From the NCBI GenBank assembly GCA_022264855.1, contig JABYQU010000044.1:278952-342951 (forward strand): 64,000 nt of DNA. Direction: 5' to 3'. Below the pieces are notes generated by a model. It was not told the origin of the DNA. It did no database searches and saw nothing but the letters and a program-made list of their open reading frames with translations. The number at the start of each line of letters is the position of its first letter. Position 1 is the stretch's first letter. Below are positions 23,906-34,517 of the stretch, one piece after another. This DNA comes from Lenzites betulinus (taxonomy: Eukaryota; Basidiomycota; Agaricomycetes; Polyporales; Polyporaceae). A program made the translations under genes and the position numbers.

Positions 23906-25401
23906 ATGGCCCTCCCCCTTGCCATCCCCGACTCCCCCTCCGGGGGCAACTCCCCCTCCTCCACCGACGGCTCGAACGGGCCCCAGACCCCCGTTTCCCC
24001 CGACTCTGCCGTCCAGACCCTCGCCCTCCCCGCCGCGGACGCCGCCCTCGCCCAGTCCGCCTCCAACGCTGCTGCTGCCGCCGCCGCCCAGAACAAGCGC
24101 AAGCCCTCGCGCCGCGCCAACACCGCCGAGCGCAGGGCCACCCACAACGCCGTCGAGCGCGCCCGCCGCGAGACCCTCAACAGCCGCTTCCTGGTGAGTC
24201 CCCCCTGATCGTCTCCACCGCCATCAATCCCCCGCTAACGCCCGCCCAGGACCTCGCCGCCCTCCTTCCCAACCTCTCCCAGATCCGCAGGCCATCCAAG
24301 TCCTCCATCGTCAACTCCTCCATCGCCCACATCCACGCCGCCCGCAGGCACCGCCTCATGGCCGCCCGCGAGCTCCGCCTCCTCAAGCTCGAGTCCGACG
24401 CCCTCCGCCGCGAGCTCAACGAGTGGCGCGACCGCTCCGGCCTCCCCCGCGTCGACGAGCCCGTCCGCGGCGAGGGCTTCCAGATGATCCTCTCCGGCGA
24501 GGTCGAGGTCCTCAGCGCCGGCCCCATCGAGGAGGACGACGGCGAGGACTACGGCGACGACGACTACGCCGGGCCCCCCACCGCCGTCCCCGGCCCCATG
24601 ATGCACGACGCCGACATGGACGGCCCCCTCCACCTCGGCCCCAAGTCCGCCTCCGCCGACGTGCACAACCCGTTCGCCCACTCCGTGCCCCAGTCCCGCG
24701 GCGGCAACGGCGGCCTCCAGCTCCAGACCATCCTCCCGCGCCCCTCGCACCACCCGTCGCCCATGGTCGTCCAGAGCCCCACCGGCGTGTCTTTTGAGAA
24801 TCCGGCCATGTCCTCCATGTACGAGCCCCACCACATCCAGCCCCAGTACACCGGCGGCAACGGCCAGTACATGTCCCAGCAGCAGCAGCAGGTCATGGGC
24901 GCCCACGTCCACGACGACAAGTGGGGCGCCGCCCAGATGTTCGGAGCGCAGGTCCCTGGCGGGCCTGCGCTCTTCACCCCTCCCGCCTCTTCCCACGGCG
25001 CGAGCAACATCGGCCCCGGCCAGCAGCAGCAGCAACAGCAACAGCAGGCGTTCCTCATGAACCTGCAGCGCCAGCACATGTTGCAGCAGCAGCAGCAGCA
25101 GCTCGACGGCTCCCCCTCGTCCGGCCCCATGAACATCCGCCGCGAGCGCAGCGGCAGCGTCAACAGCAACGGCAGCGGCTACGCCAGCCCCGTCAGCAAC
25201 CCCGGCAGCAGCTACGAGATGCCGAGCGTGATGAACGGCCCCGCCTCCGTCCCCCGCCGCATGGCCCCCCAGGCCTGGGACGACGGCATGAACGTCGGCA
25301 TGCCCCTCGGCGGCATGGCCCCCATGGGCATGATGAAGAGCGCGCCCGTCAGCGTCGGCGGCGGCGGCAACGGCCACGGCTACGCCGCGATGATGCTCTG
25401 A
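23906..25401 (+). CDS. Basic helix-loop-helix transcription factor
   Basis: Two exons (23906-24193 and 24250-25401) with one 56-nt GT-AG intron encode 479 residues. The basic region is RRATHNAVERARRETLNSRF, with the His-Glu-Arg positions that read E-box half-sites. It is followed across the intron by helix 1 (DLAALLPNL), a loop with RRPSKSSIVN, and helix 2 (SSIAHIHAARRHRLMAARELRLLK). The intron splits helix 1. The N-terminus is Ser/Pro/Ala-rich. The long C-terminal region has an acidic patch (EEDDGEDYGDDDY), glutamine runs near 24878, 25020 and 25084, and Gly/Met-rich ends, typical of activation regions. It acts in the nucleus; targets are unknown. A long leftward open frame over the same DNA is a composition artefact. 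Confidence 0.93.
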
Positions 25402-26714
25402 GCGCAGCGCATCCCCGCATGCCTCACCGCTCGCTCTTCTCCCCCCCGTTATGCCTACGTCTCGTCCTGGTTCGCCCATAATCATCATATAGCTGCTCTG
25501 GCCACTGTATCTCTTATCCCCCGCTCCCGCTTATCTATCACCGGCCCCGTGCTCGCCGCTCGCCACGCCGCCGCGCTCTTTCTTGTGCTTTACGCTACGC
25601 CCGTCGTACTCGATACCACCCCCTCACGACGCCCGCCCCTTGTACCAATGCTGCCCGCCCCACACACCCGGTCCCGTCCCGTTGCCGCCGCCGTCGGTCC
25701 TGTACTCTCCACGCTCCCTCCCTACTGCTAGCCGTAGCCAGCCCGTGTGAACTCGTGTTGTGTGTACGCGCGCCCTGCGCGGTGCCCTCTTCCGAATTTC
25801 CCCGTCTGCTTGTGTGTCCCCGCTCGTTCGCCGTCTGCAGAGAATGCGCGCCTCGCGGCGGGCTAGTCGCGTTCCGCGGAACGCACGCGCCCCCGCCTGC
25901 GTGCGCTCGCCCCCACGCTCGTTCTCGTTCTTGTCTTCTCCTTCTTCTCTCTCGCGTGCTCGTTATACCCTTCGCTCTTGGGCCGGGTGTGCCCCCCTTC
26001 GCTTGCAGCATAGGTTCGGACAGGGACTCGGACGTTGTGCGTGGCCTCGTGTACGCGGACTGGCGCGCGCGCCCCCTCAGCTTGTATCGCTACCTACCTC
26101 GATTCGTCAATACGACAGGTGTTGTGCTCGCTGTGCTGCTCTGGTGTGCACTCGGACCCGTGGCACGGCGCGTGGGCGCGCACGCGAGCGCACCCGTGCC
26201 GTTGCTACACGGCGCTGATGCTCGGGGCATTGTGGGCCATCGGAGGCTGTAATCGCGCAATGGATTGGCTCGCGGGCGGTGGCGTACGGAAAAGGATACA
26301 TGGCGGGTTCGCGCGGAGTGCGCCGGCGAACCCTGTACTAGGGAGCTACTTGCGCCTCACGCTCGTCTGATCAGATCGCTCACGCAGAGTTCGCGGGCGC
26401 GGGCGCAATCGCAATCGCAGCCGCGTCCGCATCGGGCGCGCGCAGGGCGAGTCCTGCGGCGGCGTAGTGCCGGGCGTGGGCGTAGGCGTGGGGGCGTCGG
26501 AGGACGGGCGTGCTGGGATCAGGAGCGGGAGAAGGGGCGAGTCCTCGAGGCGCAGGAAGCCCGCGAACTTGATGCTCGCTCGGGCTCGCCGGGGACAGGC
26601 GGTTCGTGGCGCGGTCAGCAGGCCTGCAGAACGAGAACAAGGTTGCACCCGGCGCAGCCGGGACGGCGGGCCCGGGCGTGCGATCCCGAGGGGTGGGCGG
26701 GGTGCGACGCGCTG
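25402..26714. other. Intergenic region, convergent 3' flanks
   Basis: This is the 3' flank of the bHLH gene, pyrimidine-rich in its first half, running to the 3' end of ribonuclease H1. No coding exon is supported. Confidence 0.4.
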
Positions 26715-28072
26715 CTAGGCGAGCTCTGAGAGCAGATCGGCGTCGCTCACGAGGCCTGCGGCGTATGCCTGCAGTAGAGCGTCAGCGTAGGAATATGTGC
26801 GCGGAGAACGGTGCGCGAGACTCACCTCGAGCTCCGTCTGCGACATCGCGACGCCCGCTGCTGCCGGCTTGTCGGTCTTGGGCGCGAGCTATGGGCCCTC
26901 GGTCAGCGGAGATGGGCGAGTTGGCGTGCGAGTACGTACCTTTGCGTTCATGAGTGCCTCCCAGTCGCGCTCGGGTTCCAGAGGGAGTGTGGCGCCCAGG
27001 TTTGCAAGCTGATCGGCGCCCTCGTTCCCTTCATGCCCTGCATGGCCCTTGATGTACTGGAGATGTATCTGCAGGGACGCCCGATGAGCGCGGCGGCGGA
27101 TTGTAGAAGTAGAAGCACTACCTTTTGGCCTTCGAGCGCGCGCTCGTCGAGCAGGGCCGACAGGTACCGGATGAGAGGCGCATTCTTCACCGGCTCGCCT
27201 GACGCAGTCTTGAAGTTATTTTGCAGCCACTTTGGCATCCAGTGGCGGAAGCCTGGAGAAATGAGATAGCGAGCTCGCTCACGTCGTGAGGCAACTTACA
27301 ACTTATGCTGTATTTCGAGTCCGTCTTGATGAGCAGTGGCCGTTTGGTATGCGGCGTGGTCTCGAGAACGCGCACGATCGCCTAGAGAGGACGGTTAATT
27401 ATGCGAGACGGGAAGAAAGAGCACGACCCACGATGAGCTCCGCGCGGTTGTTCGTTTGGCCACCGGGGCACCTCTCGGCCAGATTCCTGCGCGCGTGTTA
27501 GACGGGGTTAGTCGTTTACGCACAGACGCACCGTGGATCGTTCTGTCCCCACCAGACACCGACACCCGCGACGGGGTTTGATTTGCCGTTACCTCTACAT
27601 GACCCGTCCGAATACACGACGTCCCAGCCGGATTCGTCCTCGATGACTTCCGAGGCGAGCGCGGCCCATCTCGAGTTGGAGCCGCGAGAGTCCTGGGATG
27701 ACTTGCTCACGGAGGGCTGAGTTCGTGCGTATGGCGTACTGCCGTGGGTGCGGCCGCGCAGGGCAGCGCCGTGTTGCGGCGTACGCGAAGAGGATGCCAC
27801 TGGTGCGGGAGGCGGGGCGGGCGAGTGGATGGCGTTTGCTGGAACGCCGTTCTCGGTGAGGTAGAGTTTGGCCAGCTCAAAACTGGGGAACTTTTGGTGC
27901 TTGTTCCCTGCGAATCCCGCCGTCTGCGCCTGGCATTCATCCCTGCAGTCGGAAAGCAATGTGAGTACACTGAAAACAGATGCACAGAGCGGCGGACGTG
28001 CCAGGATGAATAGACTCCCGGGACACGCCCGCGTGCGACGGCATAAAAGCCTGGCTTCCCAGCCTTTGCCAT
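26715..28072 (-). CDS. Ribonuclease H1
   Basis: The ATG at 28072 begins MAKAGKPGFYAVARGRVPGV, the hybrid-binding (caulimovirus viroplasmin-like) N-terminal domain, completed in exon 2 by a CQAQTAGFAGNKHQKFPS string. After a Ser/Pro-rich linker comes the catalytic domain: first aspartate in VVYSDGSCRGNG, glutamate in NNRAELI, second aspartate in LIKTDSKYSI, and the fourth acidic residue in GHAGHEGNEGADQLAN. All four metal-binding carboxylates are present. About seven exons are separated by introns of 45-110 nt; the last codons read AAGLVSDADLLSELA with stop at 26715-26717. The enzyme cuts RNA in RNA-DNA hybrids in nucleus and mitochondria. It appears intact. Confidence 0.93.
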
Positions 28073-28500
28073 GATGGGTGGAGGAGGGGCTGGTATGCGT
28101 AGTTTCTGAGTGGGCGTGCACGCTATTCGCTGAGCGGCTGGAGAAGATCTGAGAGGGAGAGCGCGGATGAAAGGTGAAAGCAAGCGGGAAAGTCGGGGGA
28201 ACAGTCTTCCAGCCACAGTTGAGGTCGTGAATTACGCGCGAACGCCTGAACACAGCACGCAGTTGAGTAGACTAGAGTGAGTGGGAGGGAGGAGGAGGGC
28301 CAGGCCTGGATCGGCGCGGACGCGGTCATGTAAGCGCGCAGACGCGTCTATGGGCGCTTGCGAACTTGGACTGCTAATTACACTGACTATCGCGTCCCAT
28401 GTTGCGCGATATGGCGTGCGTCGCCTGCGCGCGTCCTTGCTCACAAACCTCAGGCATAGTATGTAAGGGAAGTCATCAGAGATGAATAGGAACTCGCGCC
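28073..28500. other. Divergent intergenic region
   Basis: Shared promoter side of ribonuclease H1 (leftward) and the FAD monooxygenase (rightward). No internal gene or repeat is seen. Confidence 0.4.
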
Positions 28501-30285
28501 ATGATTGTCCCGCTCTCCTCGAATCCCCTCCGCGTCGCGATCGTCGGTGCAGGTCCGGGTGGCCTTGCAGCTACCATCCAACTCTCGAGGCTGCCGTATG
28601 TCGAGCTGAGCGTATTCGATCAGGCCCGTGAGTTACGCGAAGTCGGCGCGGTGGGTGTCTCAGTTGTCCGCGTACGCCGCAATGATCTGACTTTACCCAG
28701 GGGATCAGCCTCAACGAGAACACTTGGAGGCTTCTTCAAGACCTTGGCGCTGCGGACAAGCTCGAGCAATTCGCTACGCGCGGCGTACAGGGGAAGCTCC
28801 TGGTCGAGCACCGGTGAGCATAGCATAGTGTAATCGATAGACCACGACGTTGATATAACCTCCTAGTAACGGACGGACTGGCGAGCTCCTCGCCCGCCGT
28901 TTCCATAACGGTGTGTATTCCTTGTTGCCACAATCCCCGTACCTCGCTAACGTGTATCTAGGTGACCCAAACAAGCCTCCCGCGGTCCGGATTGAGCGCT
29001 ATAAGCTCCAGAACGCTCTCCTCAGTCAAGTGCCGCCCGGAGTCGTTCAGCTTTCCAAGAAGCTTGTCGGCATACAAGAGCAGGCCGACGGCGTCACACT
29101 CGAGTTTGCGGATGGTAAAAAGCAAGGGCCTTTCGACCTCGTCGTGGGCGCGGACGGTATCCGCTCGGTGAGTCCCCGTCCTCTAATTTCACCCGGTCAC
29201 TAACCCCCGCATAGGTTGTCCGGCAATACGCGTTTCCAGAGCATAAGCTCACGTATACGGGCAAAGTCGCTTACCGAGTCCTAATACCACAGGAAAAGGT
29301 CGCGCATCTCCTCCCTGACCTCCCGCACGCCTCGTGCTTCTGGCACACCCGGGACACACACATCTATACTAACGTTCTCGACAACGGCCTGTTCGAGATC
29401 GCCACCCGCGCCGTCGAGTCTGAGGAACACGGCAACAAAGTCAGTTGGGGACAGGTCGTTCCAAAGGAGCAAGTTGTGCCACACTATCAGGTACGTTGCG
29501 TCCGTTTCTGCTTCGCTATGCTTTGTGTACTTATCTTACCGAGCATAGAAATACTGCCCCCTCCTTCGCGATGTTATCGACGCGCCTGATTCGTGGCTCG
29601 AATTTGCCATGTTCGGTGGTCCGCGGTTGGATTCCGTTACACGCAACGGACGGATTGTGCTTGTTGGGGATGCCTCACATCGTAAGTGATCTGTTCGGAG
29701 CTACTATCGCGACGTCACACTGACTTGACCGCGTGTGCTCAGCCCTCTCCGGTGCCTTCGGTGCGTCGTCCAGGATCAGTCTTAGGCAGCTTACTGATCG
29801 AGAGTGGGACAGGCTCGGGCGCAGCGTTCGCCTTCGAGGACGCATACACTCTAAAGTCGGTGATTGACTTCAGTCGCAAGCGTGGGCGGGACCTTGACTA
29901 CGCGCTCGAGCATTTCGACTCTGTCCGTGCGCCGCGGTACAAGGAGTTGGTATGTGGTCAGTCAGCTGGCTGCAGGTCTACTTGTTAATGTCCATCAGTA
30001 CGGCGTGCTCGACGCAAATGTTTCGAATGTCGAGGATATCAAGGCGCAAAATCCGGACATTAACGACGATGAGTTTGTCGTGCAGACAACGGAGCGCAAT
30101 TGGCAGCAGGCCGAGGGTCGCGGGTTCATTTACGGCTACAATGTGAGTCGTAGGCCACGAAGCAGGTTTCATTGCTCATGCAAGAGGCACAGATTGCTCA
30201 GGTCTGGGCCGAACACGAAGCGGCAGAGGACGCAAGAGTGGGCATTCTTGAACTTCACAATGTCGTAGCGCCAGTAGCAGCATAG
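28501..30285 (+). CDS. FAD-dependent aromatic monooxygenase (salicylate hydroxylase-like)
   Basis: The ATG at 28501 leads directly to the Rossmann FAD motif RVAIVGAGPGGLAATIQL. Exon 2 has GISLNENTWRLLQDLGAADKL. The class-A flavoprotein monooxygenase DG motif is VVGADGIRS (about 29140-29170), and the second FAD motif is RIVLVGDASHP (about 29650-29680). Further exons carry AFAFEDAYTLKSVI and a C-terminal helix ending IAQVWAEHEAAEDARV...VVAPVAA, with stop TAG at 30283-30285. Around eight short introns are present. These enzymes hydroxylate aromatic acids with NAD(P)H and O2, relevant to lignin-derived aromatics in a wood decayer. Total length about 420-440 residues is normal. The substrate is not readable. 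Confidence 0.9.
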
Positions 30286-30852
30286 GTACTCGTGTCGCTC
30301 CTCCGTCACCTGTGCGCGTCCCAGCTCATAGTTCAACATACATCTGCGAGCTGATATGCAGTAGACGGGCCTACTTACCGAATACCATCGCTGCTTGACA
30401 CCCAGCACCCACAAGTGTATCGTCATCGATCAACGTCTTTCTCCCGCCGGGGCCTGCACGGAGTCGACACTGACGCATCCCGTCTCATCCAGGTGGTTGG
30501 TCCCAGTAGATTCGCTCATTGCCGGACCAGCTGCTCCGAACACGACCCGATCGACACCGTTTAGCTATCCTCTCCGGTAGTCTTGTACATTCGTCCGAGG
30601 GAGTGGGCATTGAATGACCGCAATCCTCGCACAGTTCTCTTTATGTAATCACTGTCTCGCCTGTGATGTTTTCTTTGTCTTGTAGAGTGTCGACCTAGGT
30701 CTGAGCGAGATATGAACATGTACTTACTTCACTGGTACAAGCGTTGTTATCAACACTGATACCCTGTATTGAAGGCATCACGAACACATCCGCGTTCCCG
30801 ACTAACTAGTGGCTGGGAACGCAAAAGCGGAGACGACTAAGTGCTCTCAAGA
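30286..30852. other. Intergenic region, no gene seen
   Basis: Convergent 3' flanks of the monooxygenase and the next gene. No coding or structural signal was recognised. Confidence 0.4.
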
Positions 30853-31686
30853 CTAGCCACGAAAAGCCGACGTTACATACCCGGCTTCGACTGGCGCTAC
30901 TGCCGACGAGGCGGCAATATTGCTGTCGTGGTATCCGTACTCGTCTTCGTCGTCGTACTCCTCCTCTACCTCCGGATAGCGGTCGCGGTACTTCTTCTCG
31001 ATCTCGGCAGCCCACTGGGCCTCGAGCTCATGCGGGACGGGGAGCCCGCCTAGCGATACAGACCCCTCGGGCATGAGGCGCCAATCGCCGCTCCGGGCAC
31101 GATCCCGAATCATGCGCTCATGCGCCACCGTCTTCGGCGCGTTCATGCGCAGATCGTCCGAAAGGTAGTCCAAGTGGAACTGCTGTATGTCGGCCGGCAG
31201 GCGTGCCAGGAATTCCGGGGTGGCGAGCACGGGACAGTGCATGTACATGTACGCGATCTGGACGGTCAGATGCTGCCGGTGATCGAAGCAGTCCGTGTCG
31301 AGGAAGCGCTGCGCGAGCGCGTTGTAGAGCTGGACGAGGGTCGGATAATGGTCGCGGTCGTCTGCCGCGGCGGAGGGGGTGATGTCCGCCCACGTATGCG
31401 CATCCATCAGGACCACATGAGACGACTCAATTCCGGGGTACCCCAGAACGACTTGCTCGTCGATAGCGGGATCGTAGTATTGCGATGTGTACATCGGGAC
31501 CTCTCCCGGAACCCATCCGGCGGACTGCAAACACGTGTTCGAGGCGGTGACTGAGTCGACGAGGAGGTAGACGGAGAAGAGGACGGTTTTGGAGCCGTAG
31601 TGGCGGAGGGCGTACTCGTACCAGTAGGTGTATGGGATGTGGTGGGCACGGAGGACGTCAGTGGCGCAAGGGACCGTCTCAGACAT
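30853..31686 (-). CDS. Conserved fungal protein of unknown function
   Basis: A single uninterrupted frame of 277 residues opens at 31686. The N-terminal part (ARGIP-like HHIPYTYWYEYALRHYGS, then TVLFSVYLLVDS) resembles a large family of agaricomycete proteins that look like degenerate nucleotidyltransferase folds, with no established function. The middle has hydrophobic helices (QIAYMYMHCPVLATPEFLARL) and the C-terminus a Glu/Asp-Tyr cluster (VEEEYDDEDEYGYHD). The lack of introns contrasts with the neighbours. It is divergent from the CLF1 copy that begins about 300 bp away. I am confident it is a real gene from codon pattern and length, not of its role. Confidence 0.7.
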   Translation of the reverse strand: MSETVPCATDVLRAHHIPYTYWYEYALRHYGSKTVLFSVYLLVDSVTASNTCLQSAGWVPGEVPMYTSQYYDPAIDEQVVLGYPGIESSHVVLMDAHTWADITPSAAADDRDHYPTLVQLYNALAQRFLDTDCFDHRQHLTVQIAYMYMHCPVLATPEFLARLPADIQQFHLDYLSDDLRMNAPKTVAHERMIRDRARSGDWRLMPEGSVSLGGLPVPHELEAQWAAEIEKKYRDRYPEVEEEYDDEDEYGYHDSNIAASSAVAPVEAGYVTSAFRG

Positions 31687-31778
31687 GATCTATATCGCTC
31701 AAGGTGAGCACTATGAGATGCAGAGTGGAGGCCAGAGTGGGTGGTTGGGTGGACTTTCGTGCGAAGGTGCGGAGGCAG

Positions 31779-31809
31779 GAGTGAGTGAGTGAGTGAGTGA
31801 GTGAGTGAA
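31779..31809. repeat. GAGT microsatellite
   Basis: Seven or so tandem GAGT units lie in the divergent promoter region between the gene ending leftward at 30853 and the CLF1 copy. Confidence 0.9.
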
Positions 31810-31983
31810 TATTCGTCCCAGTAGCGTACGTGAGTGAGTGAGGTGTATTTCGCTGTGTGTAGGCGCTGGCGTGTGTGGGCGCTAACCCTAACCCACGGCG
31901 TGTGCGGGCGCTTAGGGGTCAGACTCGCTTCTCCTCGACGTCCACCTCCCCCCCTCCCCTCCCCCAGCGCGCGACGCGACACC

Positions 31984-34065
31984 ATGCAGGACGGACGAGC
32001 GCCGCGGTATGTGTAATGACGTCCGCCATATGCACGCAGACCGACCTACCTTGATTTCCAGCATCAAGAACCGCGCACCTGCCGCCATCCAAGTCACCGC
32101 CGAGCAGCTCCTTCGAGATGTCTGCGCACTCTACTGCACCCTTGAGCACCCTACCGCTCACTCAACTTGCTACCTTATAGGCCCAGGAACGCCAAGAATC
32201 GCAGTTTCGCGCCCCGAAACAACGCGTCGAAGACTTTGAGGAGCTTCATGAGTACCGAGGGCGAAAACGCGAGGAGTTTGAGAAGCGGATCAGGCAGACC
32301 CGAGGTAGCATGTGAGTCCCTCCCTGCAGCTCTCTCTCTACTTCCCTAACACATGTGCAGGAAAGAATGGCTTCAATACGCGAACTGGGAGGTACGTGCT
32401 CCCGCTCACGCCTGCTCTCGTCATCATGTGTGTCTGGGAGAGCGGCCATCAGGGCCGTCCAAGAAGCACACCCTGTCCGATGGGTTTTGTGTGGACATCT
32501 GGAGGTCCCTCACTGCAAGCTTAGTCCCGCGTTGCGTAGAGGTCGCAAGGGCGACGCGCGGAATCTCCAATGCGTGCCTTGTGCGCATCCCGACCGCTCT
32601 CCCCCCAATAAGCCGTCAGACCCGTGGTGGCACGATTGGTCCCCCTCTCACGGCTAGTTTTGAGACTAGTCATCAATATCGAGCGGCGTCAATGCTGAAC
32701 CCTCTTCACAGGCTAGTCAAGGCGAATTCCCTCGCGCACGCTCGGTCTTCGAGCGAGCGCTCGACGTCGACCCCCGCAGCGTCCAGCTCTGGCTCTCCTA
32801 CTCGGAGGTCGAGCTCAAGAGCCGCAACATTCAGCACGCGCGCAACCTCTTCGACCGCGCCGTCACCCTCCTCCCACGCGTCGACCAGCTCTGGTACAAG
32901 TACGTGTACCTCGAGGAGCTGCTCGGGAACGTCCCGGGTGCGCGACAGGTGTTCGAGCGCTGGATGCAGTGGGAGCCGGACGACAAGGCGTGGCAGGCGT
33001 ATATCAAGCTCGAGCAGCGGTACGACGAGCAGGACCGCGCGAGCGCGATTTTCGAGCGCTGGGTCGCGGTGCGTCCCGAGCCTCGCGTGTGGGTCAAGTG
33101 GGGCAAGTTTGAGGAGGAGCGCGGGAAGCTCGATAAGGCGCGCGAGGTCTTCCAGACAGCGCTCGAGTTCTTTGGCGACGACGAGGAGCAGATCGAGAAG
33201 GCGCAGGCGGTGTTCAACGCGTTCGCGAAGATGGAGACGCGGCTGAAGGAGTACGAGCGGGCGCGTGTGATCTACAAGGTGCGTACCGTCCGCCCGATTG
33301 CTAGATTGCTCTGCTCATTACTTGTGCAGTTCGCATTATCCAGGCTTCCTCGTTCAAAATCTGCCGCGCTATATGCGGCGTACACCAAATTCGAGAAGCA
33401 GCACGGTACGCGTTCCACGCTCGAGTCGACTGTTCTCGGCAAGCGACGCATACAGTACGAAGAAGAGCTCTCCCACGACGGCCGCAACTACGACGTGTGG
33501 TTCGACTACGCACGACTCGAAGAGGGCGCGCTACGCGACCTGAGGGAAGAAGGGTCGACCGGTGAGGAGGAGGAGCGCGCGACAAATCGAGTTCGCGAAG
33601 TGTAAGAGCGCGCGGTCGCGCAAGTGCCGCCAGGAGGGGAGAAGCGTCATTGGCGACGTTATATCTTCCTCTGGTTGTACTACGCGCTGTTCGAGGAGAT
33701 TGAGACCAAGGTGCGTCCGCATCGCGTGCCCGCGACTGCTATGACGCTCACTTCGCGCTAGGACTACGAACGTGCGCGGCAGATCTACGAGACCGCGATC
33801 CGGCTCGTGCCCCACAAGCAGTTTACGTTTGCGAAGCTGTGGATAACGTTCGCGCGGTTCGAGGTACGACAACTCAAGCTCCCCGCGGCGCGCAAGATCC
33901 TCGGGACCGCGATCGGGATGTGTCCGAAGGAGGCGCTTTTCAAGGGTTATATCCAGCTCGAATTCGACGTACGTTGTCGCTTTCTGTCGACGGGGTCGAT
34001 ACTAACCGTATGTTACAGCTGCGTGAATTCGACCGTGTCCGGACGCTGTACGAGAAGTACCTCGA
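31984..34065 (+). pseudogene. CLF1: CLF1/crooked-neck splicing factor copy, truncated with a nonsense codon
   Basis: CLF1 is a scaffold of HAT repeats in the NineTeen/Prp19-associated spliceosome. The copy starts properly (MQDGRAPR spliced to IKNRAPAAIQVTAEQLL) and continues through SMKEWLQYANWE and many HAT repeats ([34 protein letters not shown]). At 33603-33605 the frame meets TAA exactly where the family has Tyr in VREVYERAV; the frame then continues with [10 protein letters not shown]...RYIFLWLYY. Homology resumes through [16 protein letters not shown] and stops at 34065, losing about the last third of the protein. One intron (about 32392-32711) is 320 nt, unlike the other 45-70 nt introns. 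CLF1 is essential, so a full copy should exist elsewhere. A 45-nt GT-AG segment (33562-33606) could in principle splice out the stop codon. Confidence 0.85.
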
Positions 34066-34517
34066 GGTAAGCCGCATCTTTTTAACCTCTCACGGATGCT
34101 GACGCCACCTACACCGCCAAACATCCGTTGGACTGCCACCAGGTTTGACGCCCGGCTGAGGCTCATCTCCAAGCACAGCGCCGAGTCAGCTGGAGGCGGC
34201 ATGTCGGGAATCTGACAATCTCGCTCGTGAGAAGTATGCCTCGCCAGATCACACCAAGAGGCGAGTAAGATGATGAAGACACCCTTGGCCGCATTGTCGC
34301 AATATGAACGATCAGGTGGCGGTCATACTACCGACTGCCTGTAATGAGCAGGTCAAGGCTTGTGAAATGCATGTGACTAGGCAGCTCGCCACGGGAGCCA
34401 TGCGAGGTTGCCAGGTGGCTACATGCTGCCAGGCAAGAGATTGCAGCCGTCATCAGCTCATATTAGGACAACACACGCGCAACTAAGGAGTTTGTATTAG
34501 ATGTACAAGTTCCACAA
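34066..34517. other. Junction region beyond the CLF1 break
   Basis: After a good donor site at 34066 no CLF1 exon follows. The sequence up to the transposase-like gene is unrecognised and may include that element's terminal region, but I could not identify its end repeats. Confidence 0.4.

Noticed and set aside
23045..25488. Long leftward frames of 366 and 417 codons over the bHLH gene
   Set aside because: They are Gly/Ala/Val-rich mirrors of the strongly biased bHLH codons; the plus-strand gene has a clear domain and intron.
31881..31897. Interstitial telomere tract
   Set aside because: Only a short CTAACCCTAACCC-like string, too little to call a telomeric remnant.
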